Shown here: positions 9,542-19,793 of the stretch, piece by piece
Position numbering within the stretch: position 1 is the first letter of the stretch
Layout of the letters: each line of letters starts with the position of its first letter
NCBI GenBank assembly: GCA_022510525.1
Contig: JAFLTH010000001.1
Span: 83,317-147,316, forward strand
DNA: 64,000 bases
From: Lachnospiraceae bacterium
GTDB lineage: Bacteria; Bacillota; Clostridia; Lachnospirales; Lachnospiraceae
Direction of reading: 5' to 3'
The notes under the pieces: generated by a model
The model's input: only the letters and a program-made list of their open reading frames with translations
Told to the model about the DNA's origin: nothing
Database searches by the model: none
Translations under genes and position numbers: made by a program

Positions 9542-9737
9542 GGTAATTAATATAAGTTGCATGAGATAGTTAGAGGAAAACGAAAAAGCGGTTTAATGTG
9601 TGTAAAACTTTGTTTTTGAATTTCACCTTTGATGTAAGCTCTGTTGCAAATTATTGAAATTTGGGTTATATTATTGATATAATATTTAAGTAACGTCATT
9701 CATAGGCTGATACGCACATATTTTCAGGAGGCTTAAG

Positions 9738-10079
9738 ATGAGAGGAAAAAAGAATAGCGCTACTACATCAAATCTGACGGGAGCAGTCAAGGGAGAAGCT
9801 GGGGCGGTAAACACTGTGAAAAAGACTGGCAAAGGACAGAGGGCTACGCGGGAAAAGAAAAAATCGAAGAAAGAAGAGCTAAGGCCTGAAGTTATTATAC
9901 AATATGCCGGAAACGCAGCACAGGTGGAAGAGATTGTGGAGCAAGTCAAGAAATTGTATGTGGAGGACGGGCATTACTTGGCATCTCTGAAATCTCTCCA
10001 AGTATATGTAAAACCTGAAGAAAACGCTGCTTATTATGTTATTAACAAAAAACAGAACGGAAAAATTGACTTATTCTAA
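9738..10079 (+). CDS. DUF6465-like protein
   Basis: basic linker plus EVIIQYAGNAAQVEEIVEQVKK...LQVYVKPEENAAYYVINKKQNGKIDL. Confidence 0.65.
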   Translation: MRGKKNSATTSNLTGAVKGEAGAVNTVKKTGKGQRATREKKKSKKEELRPEVIIQYAGNAAQVEEIVEQVKKLYVEDGHYLASLKSLQVYVKPEENAAYYVINKKQNGKIDLF

Positions 10080-10085
10080 AAAATC

Positions 10086-10124
10086 GGGGGTGCTCCTAAT
10101 ACGATACTGGGAGCACCTTTTTGT
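10086..10124 (+). terminator. intrinsic terminator
   Basis: GGTGCTCCTAATACGATACTGGGAGCACCTTTTTG. Confidence 0.75.
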
Positions 10125-10564
10125 TGTTCTTCTATTTTATTTTTGGGTGATTGGAGCTTCGACATACTCTTATTTCAAACGCCAGAACGTCGCAGAACTT
10201 ATATAATATAAAGACGTTAAGCTGGGTTATTTCATTTGAGTAGAAGGCATCGATTTGTTGCGAGTTCATTTCTGTCTTGTGGCCTTTTCTTAAACCTTTA
10301 ATTTTCAATATTTCTTTTAAATTAATCTATATATATCCGTTATTTCTTCTTCTTGCCACTTCCTAATCAAGTATATATCTGAGACAATGAAAGAAATGAA
10401 AAAAGAGAAAAGCGGAAAGCGTGGACATCTGCAAAGGTGTGTGAAGACTTGAGCAAAAAGAACAAACTGGTGTATCATACCGTTGAAATATATCATATCA
10501 GCCCATCCTTGATGGGTGATTGATATCATCAGTATAATACACCGGTTATTAAATAATCCTATTC

Positions 10565-11653
10565 TTATGGCTCCCTTAATTTTATAGCTGAAGCAGCCAT
10601 TCTGCGCCGATTATCTTCAATGGCAGCATAGTGCTTCTTTGTAGTTCCTACATCAGAATGTCCCAGAACATCCGCAACCAGATAGATATCCCCTGTTTCC
10701 TGGTATAAACTTGTGCCAAAAGTGGAGCGCAGTTTATGCGGGGTAATCTTTTTCTGCGGTACAAACTCTCTGGTATATTTTTCGACAAGATTTTCAACGG
10801 CATGGACGCTGATCCTTCTTTGCTGCATTGAGAAGAAAAGGGCGTTTTCGTGTCCCTGTTGTGCGTGGAGGGCAATATGTTCGCGTGGACCGTTGATATA
10901 TTTTTTTAAGGCAGCTTCCACCTCTGAGCCAAAGTATAGGATTGACTCTTTTCCGCCTTTTCGGATAATCCGGATGCTGTTCTCACGGAAATTGATATCA
11001 TTCAAATCAAGACCGACACATTCTGAGACCCGGATGCCTGTGCCGAGCAACAGAGTTATGATTGCGAGGTCCCGTGTCTTAGTTTTTAGGAAGTATGCTT
11101 TTTTCTGTCCGGTGAGCTGGCTTTCGTAGTTTTCTATGTTATCAAGCAAAATAGCGACCTCATCCGGCTCCATCCGTACAATAGCCTTTTCGTGAAGCTT
11201 GGGCATATCAACCTGCATGGCCACATTCTTTGTAAGAAGTTCTTTTTTATAGTAGTAATTTAGGAAGCTCCGTAGAGAGGAGAGTTTTCTAGATATACTG
11301 ACAGGACGGTTCTTTTGATTGCCATTGTCGGATTTGTAGTATTTCAGATACTCCTGATATTCCTCTATATCGCTGCTTGTTAGCCGATCAATATCATCCA
11401 ATGTGACATCCTGAATTGCCTTATTGCTAAGTGAGGGGTTTTTCTCCAGCATAAAGCGGAAAAACACCTGTAAATCATAAGCATAGGAAATACGGGTCCG
11501 GGGACTGGAAGTGTTCTCTATGGCCCGGAAGTAGTCCTTAGCGTATGGGGGCAGTTCTGTCAGTAGCTCGCGGAGCCGTTTTGTGTATTCAATTTCTTTT
11601 TCATCGTGATAGGTTAAGTTTTTCTTTTCCATTGTGTTGACCGTACATTGCAA
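10565..11653 (-). CDS. tyrosine recombinase/integrase
   Basis: SAM-like N-domain; LLLGTGIRVSECVGLDLNDI; HKLRSTFGT; VLGHSDVGTTKKHYA. Confidence 0.93.
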   Translation of the reverse strand: MQCTVNTMEKKNLTYHDEKEIEYTKRLRELLTELPPYAKDYFRAIENTSSPRTRISYAYDLQVFFRFMLEKNPSLSNKAIQDVTLDDIDRLTSSDIEEYQEYLKYYKSDNGNQKNRPVSISRKLSSLRSFLNYYYKKELLTKNVAMQVDMPKLHEKAIVRMEPDEVAILLDNIENYESQLTGQKKAYFLKTKTRDLAIITLLLGTGIRVSECVGLDLNDINFRENSIRIIRKGGKESILYFGSEVEAALKKYINGPREHIALHAQQGHENALFFSMQQRRISVHAVENLVEKYTREFVPQKKITPHKLRSTFGTSLYQETGDIYLVADVLGHSDVGTTKKHYAAIEDNRRRMAASAIKLREP

Positions 11654-11813
11654 ATTGGATAGTTACTGATATTAAAATAATACCATAATGGCGCTAAATA
11701 CGCAAATAATGGTTGGGTAATTTTGACATTGGAAAGCTTGAGAGTTTTACAATTTTATGTTAACATAATAGGAGTATAAATGATTTATATTTTAGGTTAT
11801 CAAGGAGGCTATT

Positions 11814-12755
11814 ATGAAGTATAAGCTTTTTTTGAGCCATTCCAGCAAAGATATCGAAGTTGTGGATTCCTTTGTAAATTTTATGTACATAATTGGTTTG
11901 ACAGATAGGGATATGGTATGCACATCTGTTGCATCAACTAAAATCCCTGTGACAGAAGATATTTATGAATATCTGAACTCCCTGCTTGCTGATGAGTGCG
12001 TTTACGTCATTTATTTTTTGTCTGATAATTATTACTCCAGTCCGGTATGTTTAAATGAAATGGGCGCAGCCTGGTTGAAAAAATCAGACAGTCTAAGCCT
12101 GCTCTTGCCAGGGTTTGATTTTAGTGATATTCAAGGCGTGGTAAATAGAAATAAAATAGGAATAAAGCTGGGAACCTCTGATGCTATGACGAAAGCATCG
12201 CTTAATGATTTTAAAGTGATTCTTGAGGATATGTTTCAAATTGAAATTCCGCACAATCGGTGGGAAATGGCGCGAGACGAATTTTTGAATAAGTCTATAG
12301 AAAATGTAAGAAGATTCAATATGACTCTTTCCCAGAGCTACTGTATTGGTGATCTTGAAAATGACGGATGTGTTATTTCGAGAAAAGAATCAAATCGTGA
12401 TATGATAAAAGCTGCGATTGACTTTAGTGAAACAGATAGTAAATTATCCAGCATAGTTGTTTTTAACGGTAAACTGGATTTTACCAGCTATTTTATAAAT
12501 AAAAAAAATTTATGTTTCGAGGCATATGCAGATAAAGGGATCAGTTGTGTTGATGTTGAGTTGAAACTGAAAAATATTAATATGTCTAATGAAATAATGT
12601 TATATGATGATGAAAAGGAATACAGGATTCCTTTGATGCAATTTTGTGATGACCTGTCGTTCTGGAGAAACGTATCAGAAATCAAATTTGTACTACATAG
12701 GAAAAAAGTGACGAAAAGTGGCAACATTATCATTAAAAACCTTCGTATTGAATAG
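11814..12755 (+). CDS. TIR-domain protein with C-terminal beta-rich domain
   Basis: YKLFLSHSSKDIEVVDSFVNF; YVIYFLSDNYYSSPVCLNEMGAAWLKK with the likely catalytic Glu in NEMGAAW. Confidence 0.85.
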   Translation: MKYKLFLSHSSKDIEVVDSFVNFMYIIGLTDRDMVCTSVASTKIPVTEDIYEYLNSLLADECVYVIYFLSDNYYSSPVCLNEMGAAWLKKSDSLSLLLPGFDFSDIQGVVNRNKIGIKLGTSDAMTKASLNDFKVILEDMFQIEIPHNRWEMARDEFLNKSIENVRRFNMTLSQSYCIGDLENDGCVISRKESNRDMIKAAIDFSETDSKLSSIVVFNGKLDFTSYFINKKNLCFEAYADKGISCVDVELKLKNINMSNEIMLYDDEKEYRIPLMQFCDDLSFWRNVSEIKFVLHRKKVTKSGNIIIKNLRIE

Positions 12756-12778
12756 GTACATATGGTAAGGATTCTCAA

Positions 12779-12812
12779 AAGCTGTTGCGATTTATTTTGT
12801 AACAGCTTGTTT
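12779..12812 (+). terminator. intrinsic terminator
   Basis: AAGCTGTT / AACAGCTT stem followed by GTTTTT. Confidence 0.6.
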
Positions 12813-12837
12813 TTCTATATGAATGGAGGGAATTGCT

Positions 12838-14004
12838 ATGGTGGGAATGAATCCAGTGGAGTTTTTGGAAGAAGTGCAGCACGCATATATGATAAGTTCA
12901 TTTGGTGAGATTATCGATTATGATGAAATGTACTCTAATGGAGGCTTCTTTGATTTCTTGCAGCGGGAATATAATTTCAAGCTTGAGGAGAGGGAAAAAG
13001 TAATGAAGTCGTTGCAAGAGATGAGAAGCGAACATGTCATTTCCCGGTATGAAAATCCGTATTATTATAAATATTTTAGAGATATTATCAGCAACATACA
13101 TAGGATAAAGGATAAATTTTTAGACTGCAAAGAACAGGGAGAACCGTTGTTCGGGACTGTGGAATTTGATATGTTTTACGCTCAGATCAGATGTCCGGAC
13201 AGCTCAATGCCGCCAATTATTCTGTTGTATAGTGGGATTATACAATTTGCCCATGATATAACAAATGTACTTACAAAAGCTTTTCCCATTCAAGTAAGAG
13301 ATGGGGAGAAAATTGTCTTCGGCATGGAGCCTCAAAAAATCTGGGATTCCATCCAAAGCAATAAGTGGATTGAAAGACGGTTTACAGATATTGTTTTTAG
13401 CATATTCTTCTATGGAAATGTTGATATGTGCGATGTTTCGCAGCCAGAAAATGATTATCTTTACCGAAATTTCAGTAATGCTCTGGCGGACTCTTTTCTG
13501 ACCTTTATTGTCGCCCATGAGTGCGCACATTATTATTTGGGACATTTGGGGACGGATGCAGTTAAAGGGATAGTGACCGTTGGCAATGTGCAGTATGAAA
13601 GTATCATTCCTGACTGGGAGCAGGAGTTTGACGCTGATTATATAGGTGTTCTTTTGACGATTCCTGTGCTGCTGGAAAAAAATATGGATATTCAGGTTAT
13701 TTTAGGTGGAATGTATATTGCCATGTGGATATTAAGTATTATGGAGAGTCTGCGGATCAAAGCTGGAGAAGAGAAAACGACGCATCCTCCGGCAAAGGAC
13801 AGGCTGTTGCAGGTCAAGAAGAAACTGCAGAATATTATGCAGGATGACTTACGTATGTTAGAGGTTTATGATATGCTCTTTTCCGTATTATGGGATCGAT
13901 TTACCGTAATTGCTAAGAACGTTGAGGACAGGGTTTTAGCAGGGCGACCTATAGCAGATGTTACCTATGAGCAGATAAAGGAAGCTATTTATCAAAGTCC
14001 TTGA
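12838..14004 (+). CDS. HExxH gluzincin-like metallopeptidase
   Basis: VAHECAHYYLGHL and EQEFDADYIG (ExxAD); start moved to ATG after GGAGGG. Confidence 0.75.
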   Translation: MVGMNPVEFLEEVQHAYMISSFGEIIDYDEMYSNGGFFDFLQREYNFKLEEREKVMKSLQEMRSEHVISRYENPYYYKYFRDIISNIHRIKDKFLDCKEQGEPLFGTVEFDMFYAQIRCPDSSMPPIILLYSGIIQFAHDITNVLTKAFPIQVRDGEKIVFGMEPQKIWDSIQSNKWIERRFTDIVFSIFFYGNVDMCDVSQPENDYLYRNFSNALADSFLTFIVAHECAHYYLGHLGTDAVKGIVTVGNVQYESIIPDWEQEFDADYIGVLLTIPVLLEKNMDIQVILGGMYIAMWILSIMESLRIKAGEEKTTHPPAKDRLLQVKKKLQNIMQDDLRMLEVYDMLFSVLWDRFTVIAKNVEDRVLAGRPIADVTYEQIKEAIYQSP

Positions 14005-14104
14005 AATGTCTTTGCTTTTAAAAGGAAGACCGCAGGAAAAGTTGTGTATTTGAATCCGAAAAAAGTGTATAATTGTAAATAAAATTAGTAATGGAGGGAT
14101 TGAT

Positions 14105-16618
14105 ATGATAGATTTACTTTCCAAATTGAGCAGTACTTCTCAGAATAAGCCGATTGAGCCAAGAGAGATTTTTATGTCGTTGCCTACAAAAGATAAGCAG
14201 TACGAATATCCTCGTGATGTCCAGTCTGAAGTATGGAAAAAGTGGTTTGAAAAACGCGATCAAAAGAATACTATCATAAAAATGAATACCGGAAGCGGTA
14301 AGACGGTCGTTGGATTAATGATCCTGCAAAGCTGCCTCAATGAATGGAAAGGACCTGCAATTTATGTTGTACCGGATAATTATCTTGTTTCACAGGTCTA
14401 CAATGAGGCATCAAGATTAGGAATATTGGCGACAACAGACCCTAGTAATTACAAGTATACCGTAAATGAAGCGATTCTTGTTATACCAATTCAAAAATTG
14501 GTTAATGGCAAAAGTGTTTTTGGCATGCGCAGTTCTAATACTAATTACCCCATAGGTAGTATATTGCTTGATGATGTTCATGCATGTATGGATACTATAA
14601 CATCCCAATTTTCTTTGCGAATACCGTATGAACATGAATTATATAATAAAATAATAAGTTTATTTTCTGATGCATGGAAAGCTTATGACAATAATTCATA
14701 TATAGATATTGTTGAAATGAAAGACCCACAAAAGAATTCCTTACTTCCGTTTTGGATTTGGCAGGACAAACAGGATGAAGTATATTCTCTTTTGAGACAG
14801 TATGATAATGATAATGAGGAAAATCAATTTATATTTTTTAGTCTACCTTTACTTTCGGATTGTTTGAGTTCCTGTAACTGTATGATAACAACCCGTTCTA
14901 TAGAAATAACACCTAAAGGTATCCCTATATCAAAGATAAAAAGTTTTGAAAATGCCACACGGAGAATATTTATGAGCGCTACGCTTGCGGATGACAGCGT
15001 ATTTGTATCGGCATTAGGTTTGAAAGAAAACGGCATAACTGACATTATCACTCCGGATAAAGCAAATGATATTGGTGACAGGCTTATTCTTTTCCCGCAG
15101 CATTTGAATAGTAGCATTACCGATATTGAGATCAAGGAAAAGATAATTGGCTTATCTAAGAAATATAATATTGTTGTTATTGTACCATCAAGAGATCGAG
15201 GACGTTTCTGGGATGATACCGAAGAAAACATTATTACGAAAGACAACATAGAGTCTGCAGTGATGGAGCTAAAGCAGGGGCATGTCGGTCTAAAAATATT
15301 TCTTAATAGATATGATGGTATTGATTTGCCGGACAATGCATGTAGGATACTTGTTATTGACGGTTTACCTCCGCTGCGGAGTGAATATGATAAATATGTA
15401 CAAAGCATAAATCCAACAAGCAGTCTGCTATTACGGGAGCAAATACAAAGAATTGAACAAGGAATGGGGCGGGGTGTCCGTTCTAATAGTGATTCCTGCT
15501 GTGTTATTCTGATGGGTGAAAAGTTAGCAGATGTATTGTTGCGAAATGCGGGCATATCATTTTTTAGTAATGCTACAAAGGAACAATACCAATTATCGAA
15601 AGATTTGTGGGATCTATTAATGCAGGAAAATCCTAGCCCGACCGTTAATGATATATTTGAGTTGGCGAACTTTTCGTTAAATCGAGAAGTTATATGGATA
15701 CAGAGAAGCAAGGATCGTCTTTCAACAGTGGTTTACAAGACGAAGCCGAACTTTGACATCATTACCATTGCATTAAGGAGGGCATATGAGTTCGCAAGTA
15801 TGAACCAGTGGGATGAAGCAGTGAAAGTGCTTACTGACCTGGCAAATCAAGAAATAGATGAGAAAACCAAAGGATATTTGATGCAGATTAAGGCAGAATA
15901 TACTAATTTTTTTGATAGATCTAGAGCACAGCAAATTCTTCAAGCGGCGAGAAAATGTAACGGTGGCGTACTTATACCAATAGATGGAATCCAATGCAAT
16001 AAAGCAATTCACAGTATGGATCAGGCAAAAGGCATAAAAGAATACTATACTAAAAGAGACTGCAATCCAAATGATTTTATTATTCATATTAATTCAGTTC
16101 TCGATAGGCTGTCATTTTCCCCGGATACACATGATTTTGAGCGTGCATTAGAAACAGTTGGTGAAATGCTTGGTTTTAAGTCATCCCGTCCGGATACATT
16201 GACAAAGGGTAAAGGAACGGACAATTTATGGGCCATAGGAGATAACAAGTATTTAGTTTTTGAGTGTAAAAGTGGAGCCACCCACAGTGCCATTTCAAAA
16301 GATAATTGCAATCAACTAGGTGGTTCTGTTCGTTGGTTTCAAATGGAATATGAGAACGGGTATCAGTGGATTCCGATCATGGTTCATCCAGCAAATATTC
16401 TTGACCGCCTTGCAACGCCAGTGCCAAATATGAAAGTAATGACATCGGAATTGTTGGATAAACTAAAAAAACAGATAAAAGCTTTCTGCTCTGCATTGGC
16501 ATCAGCTGGAGACTGGAATGATGAAGCAAGGATTGGTGAACTGCTTATAATGTATAAATTACGCGGAAAAGATATTGTATCGCAATATACAACTGATTAT
16601 CGGATAAATACAAGTTAA
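14105..16618 (+). CDS. SF2 helicase (DinG/XPD-like) fused to C-terminal PD-(D/E)xK-like domain
   Basis: MNTGSGKTVV Walker A; ILLDDVHA; RRIFMSATL; QRIEQGMGRGVRS; C-terminal GTDNLWAIGDNKYLVFECKSG. Confidence 0.82.
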   Translation: MIDLLSKLSSTSQNKPIEPREIFMSLPTKDKQYEYPRDVQSEVWKKWFEKRDQKNTIIKMNTGSGKTVVGLMILQSCLNEWKGPAIYVVPDNYLVSQVYNEASRLGILATTDPSNYKYTVNEAILVIPIQKLVNGKSVFGMRSSNTNYPIGSILLDDVHACMDTITSQFSLRIPYEHELYNKIISLFSDAWKAYDNNSYIDIVEMKDPQKNSLLPFWIWQDKQDEVYSLLRQYDNDNEENQFIFFSLPLLSDCLSSCNCMITTRSIEITPKGIPISKIKSFENATRRIFMSATLADDSVFVSALGLKENGITDIITPDKANDIGDRLILFPQHLNSSITDIEIKEKIIGLSKKYNIVVIVPSRDRGRFWDDTEENIITKDNIESAVMELKQGHVGLKIFLNRYDGIDLPDNACRILVIDGLPPLRSEYDKYVQSINPTSSLLLREQIQRIEQGMGRGVRSNSDSCCVILMGEKLADVLLRNAGISFFSNATKEQYQLSKDLWDLLMQENPSPTVNDIFELANFSLNREVIWIQRSKDRLSTVVYKTKPNFDIITIALRRAYEFASMNQWDEAVKVLTDLANQEIDEKTKGYLMQIKAEYTNFFDRSRAQQILQAARKCNGGVLIPIDGIQCNKAIHSMDQAKGIKEYYTKRDCNPNDFIIHINSVLDRLSFSPDTHDFERALETVGEMLGFKSSRPDTLTKGKGTDNLWAIGDNKYLVFECKSGATHSAISKDNCNQLGGSVRWFQMEYENGYQWIPIMVHPANILDRLATPVPNMKVMTSELLDKLKKQIKAFCSALASAGDWNDEARIGELLIMYKLRGKDIVSQYTTDYRINTS

Positions 16619-16628
16619 AAAAGTCAGG

Positions 16629-16678
16629 GCAATTCAATCTATGAATTAAACAAGTATTTGTTTCATAGATTGAATTGC
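16629..16678. terminator. perfect 17-bp inverted repeat between convergent genes
   Basis: GCAATTCAATCTATGAA...TTCATAGATTGAATTGC; likely bidirectional terminator. Confidence 0.5.
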
Positions 16679-16734
16679 TATTCTTCTTATAAATAAACCA
16701 GAGGACGCAGAAATTTGTCCTCTGGAAAAACAAT

Positions 16735-17523
16735 CTAAGTCATATTTTGTGGGTGATTCCCATTAAGTATCATTGAGACTAAACATACAAAACTATCTCT
16801 TTTATCTTCCTCAATAACAGGCAATAGATTATTAAAATTTATTTTCGCAGATTCGAGGTCTTTAGCAATTGGCAGCATACTGAAGCTTTGTTTTAGTAAG
16901 CTTATATCATGTAAATATACAGCATGCTCTAAATCTGTAATTTCTTTTTTATTATAGCACTCTTGTAAGAAATTAATCGCCTTTTCCTCTGACCCGCTTT
17001 TCAAATAAGCTTTTGAAAGCTTGTCTATCACAAAGGTAGAGGGATCGCATTTGTAGTATTCTTCCAATATATATACTCTGTAAATTGGCGGCAATGTGCT
17101 AAATACAGTCGGAATCCATGTCTGTTTTTGTACGCCAAATCCATTTATTTTAAAATAGGATAAAAATACATTTAAAGAAAACTCTTTTATGGAATCAATG
17201 GATTTTTCAATATCTGCTTCACTATAGTTGCCCTCTTCTCCTGTATGTACCCCCTTATTTCCTATAATCTTTGCGTCAATCAACTTATCTACAATATCTT
17301 TATCCAAAAAACTTCTTGATGCCATTAATTTACTATGCAAATCATATTTTTTCCAGCTTTTTTTATCAGTCTCTGAAACGAATTCTACAATGATTTCATC
17401 ACAAATGTACTCAAGACAAATTCTAATGTCTTCAGCTCTATGGTGTTTTCGACTACTTTTTTCATTAGCGTAATCGTAATATTTTCTTGACACTGGTGAT
17501 ATTAATGGAATATCTATACTCAT
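16735..17523 (-). CDS. hypothetical protein, DUF4145-like N-terminus plus helical repeats
   Basis: KLIDAKIIGNKGVHTGEEG resembles a HEPN/DUF4145 core; repeat-like C-terminus. Confidence 0.5.
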   Translation of the reverse strand: MSIDIPLISPVSRKYYDYANEKSSRKHHRAEDIRICLEYICDEIIVEFVSETDKKSWKKYDLHSKLMASRSFLDKDIVDKLIDAKIIGNKGVHTGEEGNYSEADIEKSIDSIKEFSLNVFLSYFKINGFGVQKQTWIPTVFSTLPPIYRVYILEEYYKCDPSTFVIDKLSKAYLKSGSEEKAINFLQECYNKKEITDLEHAVYLHDISLLKQSFSMLPIAKDLESAKINFNNLLPVIEEDKRDSFVCLVSMILNGNHPQNMT

Positions 17524-17569
17524 AATAAAAACCTCCAATTTTCACATGACATGTTAAAGGGCCGAACTA

Positions 17570-18511
17570 TCAATCGGAATCTTCAATTATTTCTAAACAT
17601 AATTTATCTATCAGCGTGCATAAAGTGTCATATCCTGTAATAAGTTCTTGTTCATCTATGCTGATCGGCAGCTCTTGCAGCTGGTCTAACATCATATCAT
17701 AGCGATTTAACCAATTTTCTCTGCATATCACTTTGTTTTCATAATTCTCCGCCATTCCTACATCCAACAATGTGAGATAGGAATACAATAACATGATTGC
17801 AATAATTATCCATGCAGTCATTTTTTTGTTATTGTGCATATATTCTTTCACAGCTTTTAATGCAGTCAAATCTGCCGATATTTCTGCAGATATGCCCATG
17901 TCATTTGGATTCAGTATATGCCCTAACTCGTGAGAAATAATAAATATAGACTGTATCTGTTGGAATAGTTGCATTATCTGATATTGCACAGGTGTAAATT
18001 GCTCTCTATCATAAATCGCTGAAAATATATCACAATCTTTTCTGTCAATAAATTTCTCTTTGTATGTACTCAATATTGCTTTGCAATCAATGTAGTATTC
18101 ATTAAAATCCTTGGCGCACAAAATACTTGTGTTTATCAAATCAATATACTTAATCAGCGGCCATTCCAGCAGAATAAATACATCTTTCCCATTTGAATCA
18201 CTCCGCAAATCAACGCCGCCAGTTACAATCAAATGATAATTCATAGATTTAATATCTTTAAAGCAATCTACTCTTTCCAAGATGCAGTTTAAGATACAAG
18301 TGTAAGCCCGCTCAATAGGTCTGTAATGTGGGAAATTCTGTATATCTTCAAAAAAACGATAGTCAAAAACTTCCCTTTCCATAAGTTCATTAATCTTCTG
18401 TGCCTGAACTTTCTCTGCATCAATTTGATCTTTTGTATATTTGGAGTTTAGAATTTTCTTTTCGCCGTATAAAATCTCAACAATTGGATCGCTGTCAGGA
18501 ACTTCAATCAT
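17570..18511 (-). CDS. HExxH metallopeptidase-like protein
   Basis: FIISHELGHILN and SAEISADLTAL (ExxAD). Confidence 0.7.
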   Translation of the reverse strand: MIEVPDSDPIVEILYGEKKILNSKYTKDQIDAEKVQAQKINELMEREVFDYRFFEDIQNFPHYRPIERAYTCILNCILERVDCFKDIKSMNYHLIVTGGVDLRSDSNGKDVFILLEWPLIKYIDLINTSILCAKDFNEYYIDCKAILSTYKEKFIDRKDCDIFSAIYDREQFTPVQYQIMQLFQQIQSIFIISHELGHILNPNDMGISAEISADLTALKAVKEYMHNNKKMTAWIIIAIMLLYSYLTLLDVGMAENYENKVICRENWLNRYDMMLDQLQELPISIDEQELITGYDTLCTLIDKLCLEIIEDSD

Positions 18512-18837
18512 TCATTTACCTCTTTTCCAGCCTCCATAATAAATTCCTCCAAATCCTTGATTTCCTCAAGGGAATATCCCGAATATGCCCTTTTGCCCTT
18601 ACCATTTTCGATGGTAACAGTTTTTCCGTCATTATGCTTAATATAATTTTGTATAATATTTGCTATCGTTGCAACAATTCCAGGAGTAGCGGCTACGATG
18701 GCGACAATTATTTCTGAAGAACTGAAAAGTCCTCTGGAGTCTAAAACCTCTACTCGACATTCATTCTTCAATTCATCTTGTATTACCTCAGCAAGTTCAC
18801 GGTTCTTAGTGTCTATGCTTATCTTTACTGCGTACAT
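18508..18837 (-). CDS. EACC1-like small conflict-system component
   Basis: 109 aa; small-residue helix IIVAIVAATPGIVATIANIIQNYI, then GKTVTIENGKGKRAYSGYSLEEIKDLEEFI; ATGA overlap with peptidase. Confidence 0.5.
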   Translation of the reverse strand: MYAVKISIDTKNRELAEVIQDELKNECRVEVLDSRGLFSSSEIIVAIVAATPGIVATIANIIQNYIKHNDGKTVTIENGKGKRAYSGYSLEEIKDLEEFIMEAGKEVNE

Positions 18838-18959
18838 AATACTCGCCTCCTTGGGATTATTATATCTATAAAATACTGATTTGAAAAGAGCATTGCGCTC
18901 ATTGCTTTTTAAAAGGGCGGAGATATATCTTTACATCCCCGCTCTCTAAAAATAGGTAA

Positions 18960-19775
18960 TCAGTCAGCCGTTCCATCAACGGCGGTTTTCAATAGATTCA
19001 AATACTTATATACACTTTCAGAGCATTTGCATCCTTTACCTCTATAAAATTGAATATGTATTACGCCGTCTTGGGCAAATAATACTGAAGTCAGCTTATT
19101 GTTGATCCATCCCTGCGTTTTCAGGGGAACATTGATATTATGCTTTTTCATCAAATATAGGATAAGGTGTTTCCCATCATCTAATGAATCATTCTTCAGC
19201 AGCTTGTTTCTTCTGATGCAGTCCTCCGCTTCTAAAATCCTGGCATTAAATAATTTTTGCCTCTCATCTTCTGTTTTCTGTTGTTCAAGCTGCCGTTGTT
19301 TTTCCTGCTCGCGTTCTTCTCGCTCTTTTATGGTCAGATAATTCTCCCTATATTTGCTGTAATAGTCTACAAGCTCTGATTCGTTAAGCAGTTTTAAAGC
19401 ATATATCTCTGTCAAATTGATATATTCACCAGCTGTTTCCATATGGGAAAGCCGCCTTTTATAGCCTTCCGTCCCCTTAAATTCCATATTTTGATGCATC
19501 ACCTTTGTTACATCAGATATCTCCTGTTCCTCTCTAAATGAAAGATATTTAACGGCGATTACTCCTCCACAGTCATTCCATGCCACATAATCTGTGAAAT
19601 AACTAAAATTGGCTATTTCTATATAAAAGCCTTTCAGCGTGTCATCGCCGGTTATGACTTCCATAGGATATAGATCACGCTTGCGCCTGACAGCGCTTTT
19701 CCCGTCCTTTGAAAATTCGCTGCAGAGGATTTCTACTGTGTTTAACTTATCGAATTTTACTTCGCTCAAAGTCAT
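18960..19775 (-). CDS. hypothetical protein with coiled coil
   Basis: 271-aa ORF, KEREEREQEKQRQLEQQK coiled coil. Confidence 0.6.
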   Translation of the reverse strand: MTLSEVKFDKLNTVEILCSEFSKDGKSAVRRKRDLYPMEVITGDDTLKGFYIEIANFSYFTDYVAWNDCGGVIAVKYLSFREEQEISDVTKVMHQNMEFKGTEGYKRRLSHMETAGEYINLTEIYALKLLNESELVDYYSKYRENYLTIKEREEREQEKQRQLEQQKTEDERQKLFNARILEAEDCIRRNKLLKNDSLDDGKHLILYLMKKHNINVPLKTQGWINNKLTSVLFAQDGVIHIQFYRGKGCKCSESVYKYLNLLKTAVDGTAD

Positions 19776-19793
19776 AGTAATATTACTCCATTT

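Noticed and set aside
14824-15711. 295-aa minus-strand ORF
   Set aside because: Antisense shadow of the helicase, which has clear motifs on the plus strand.
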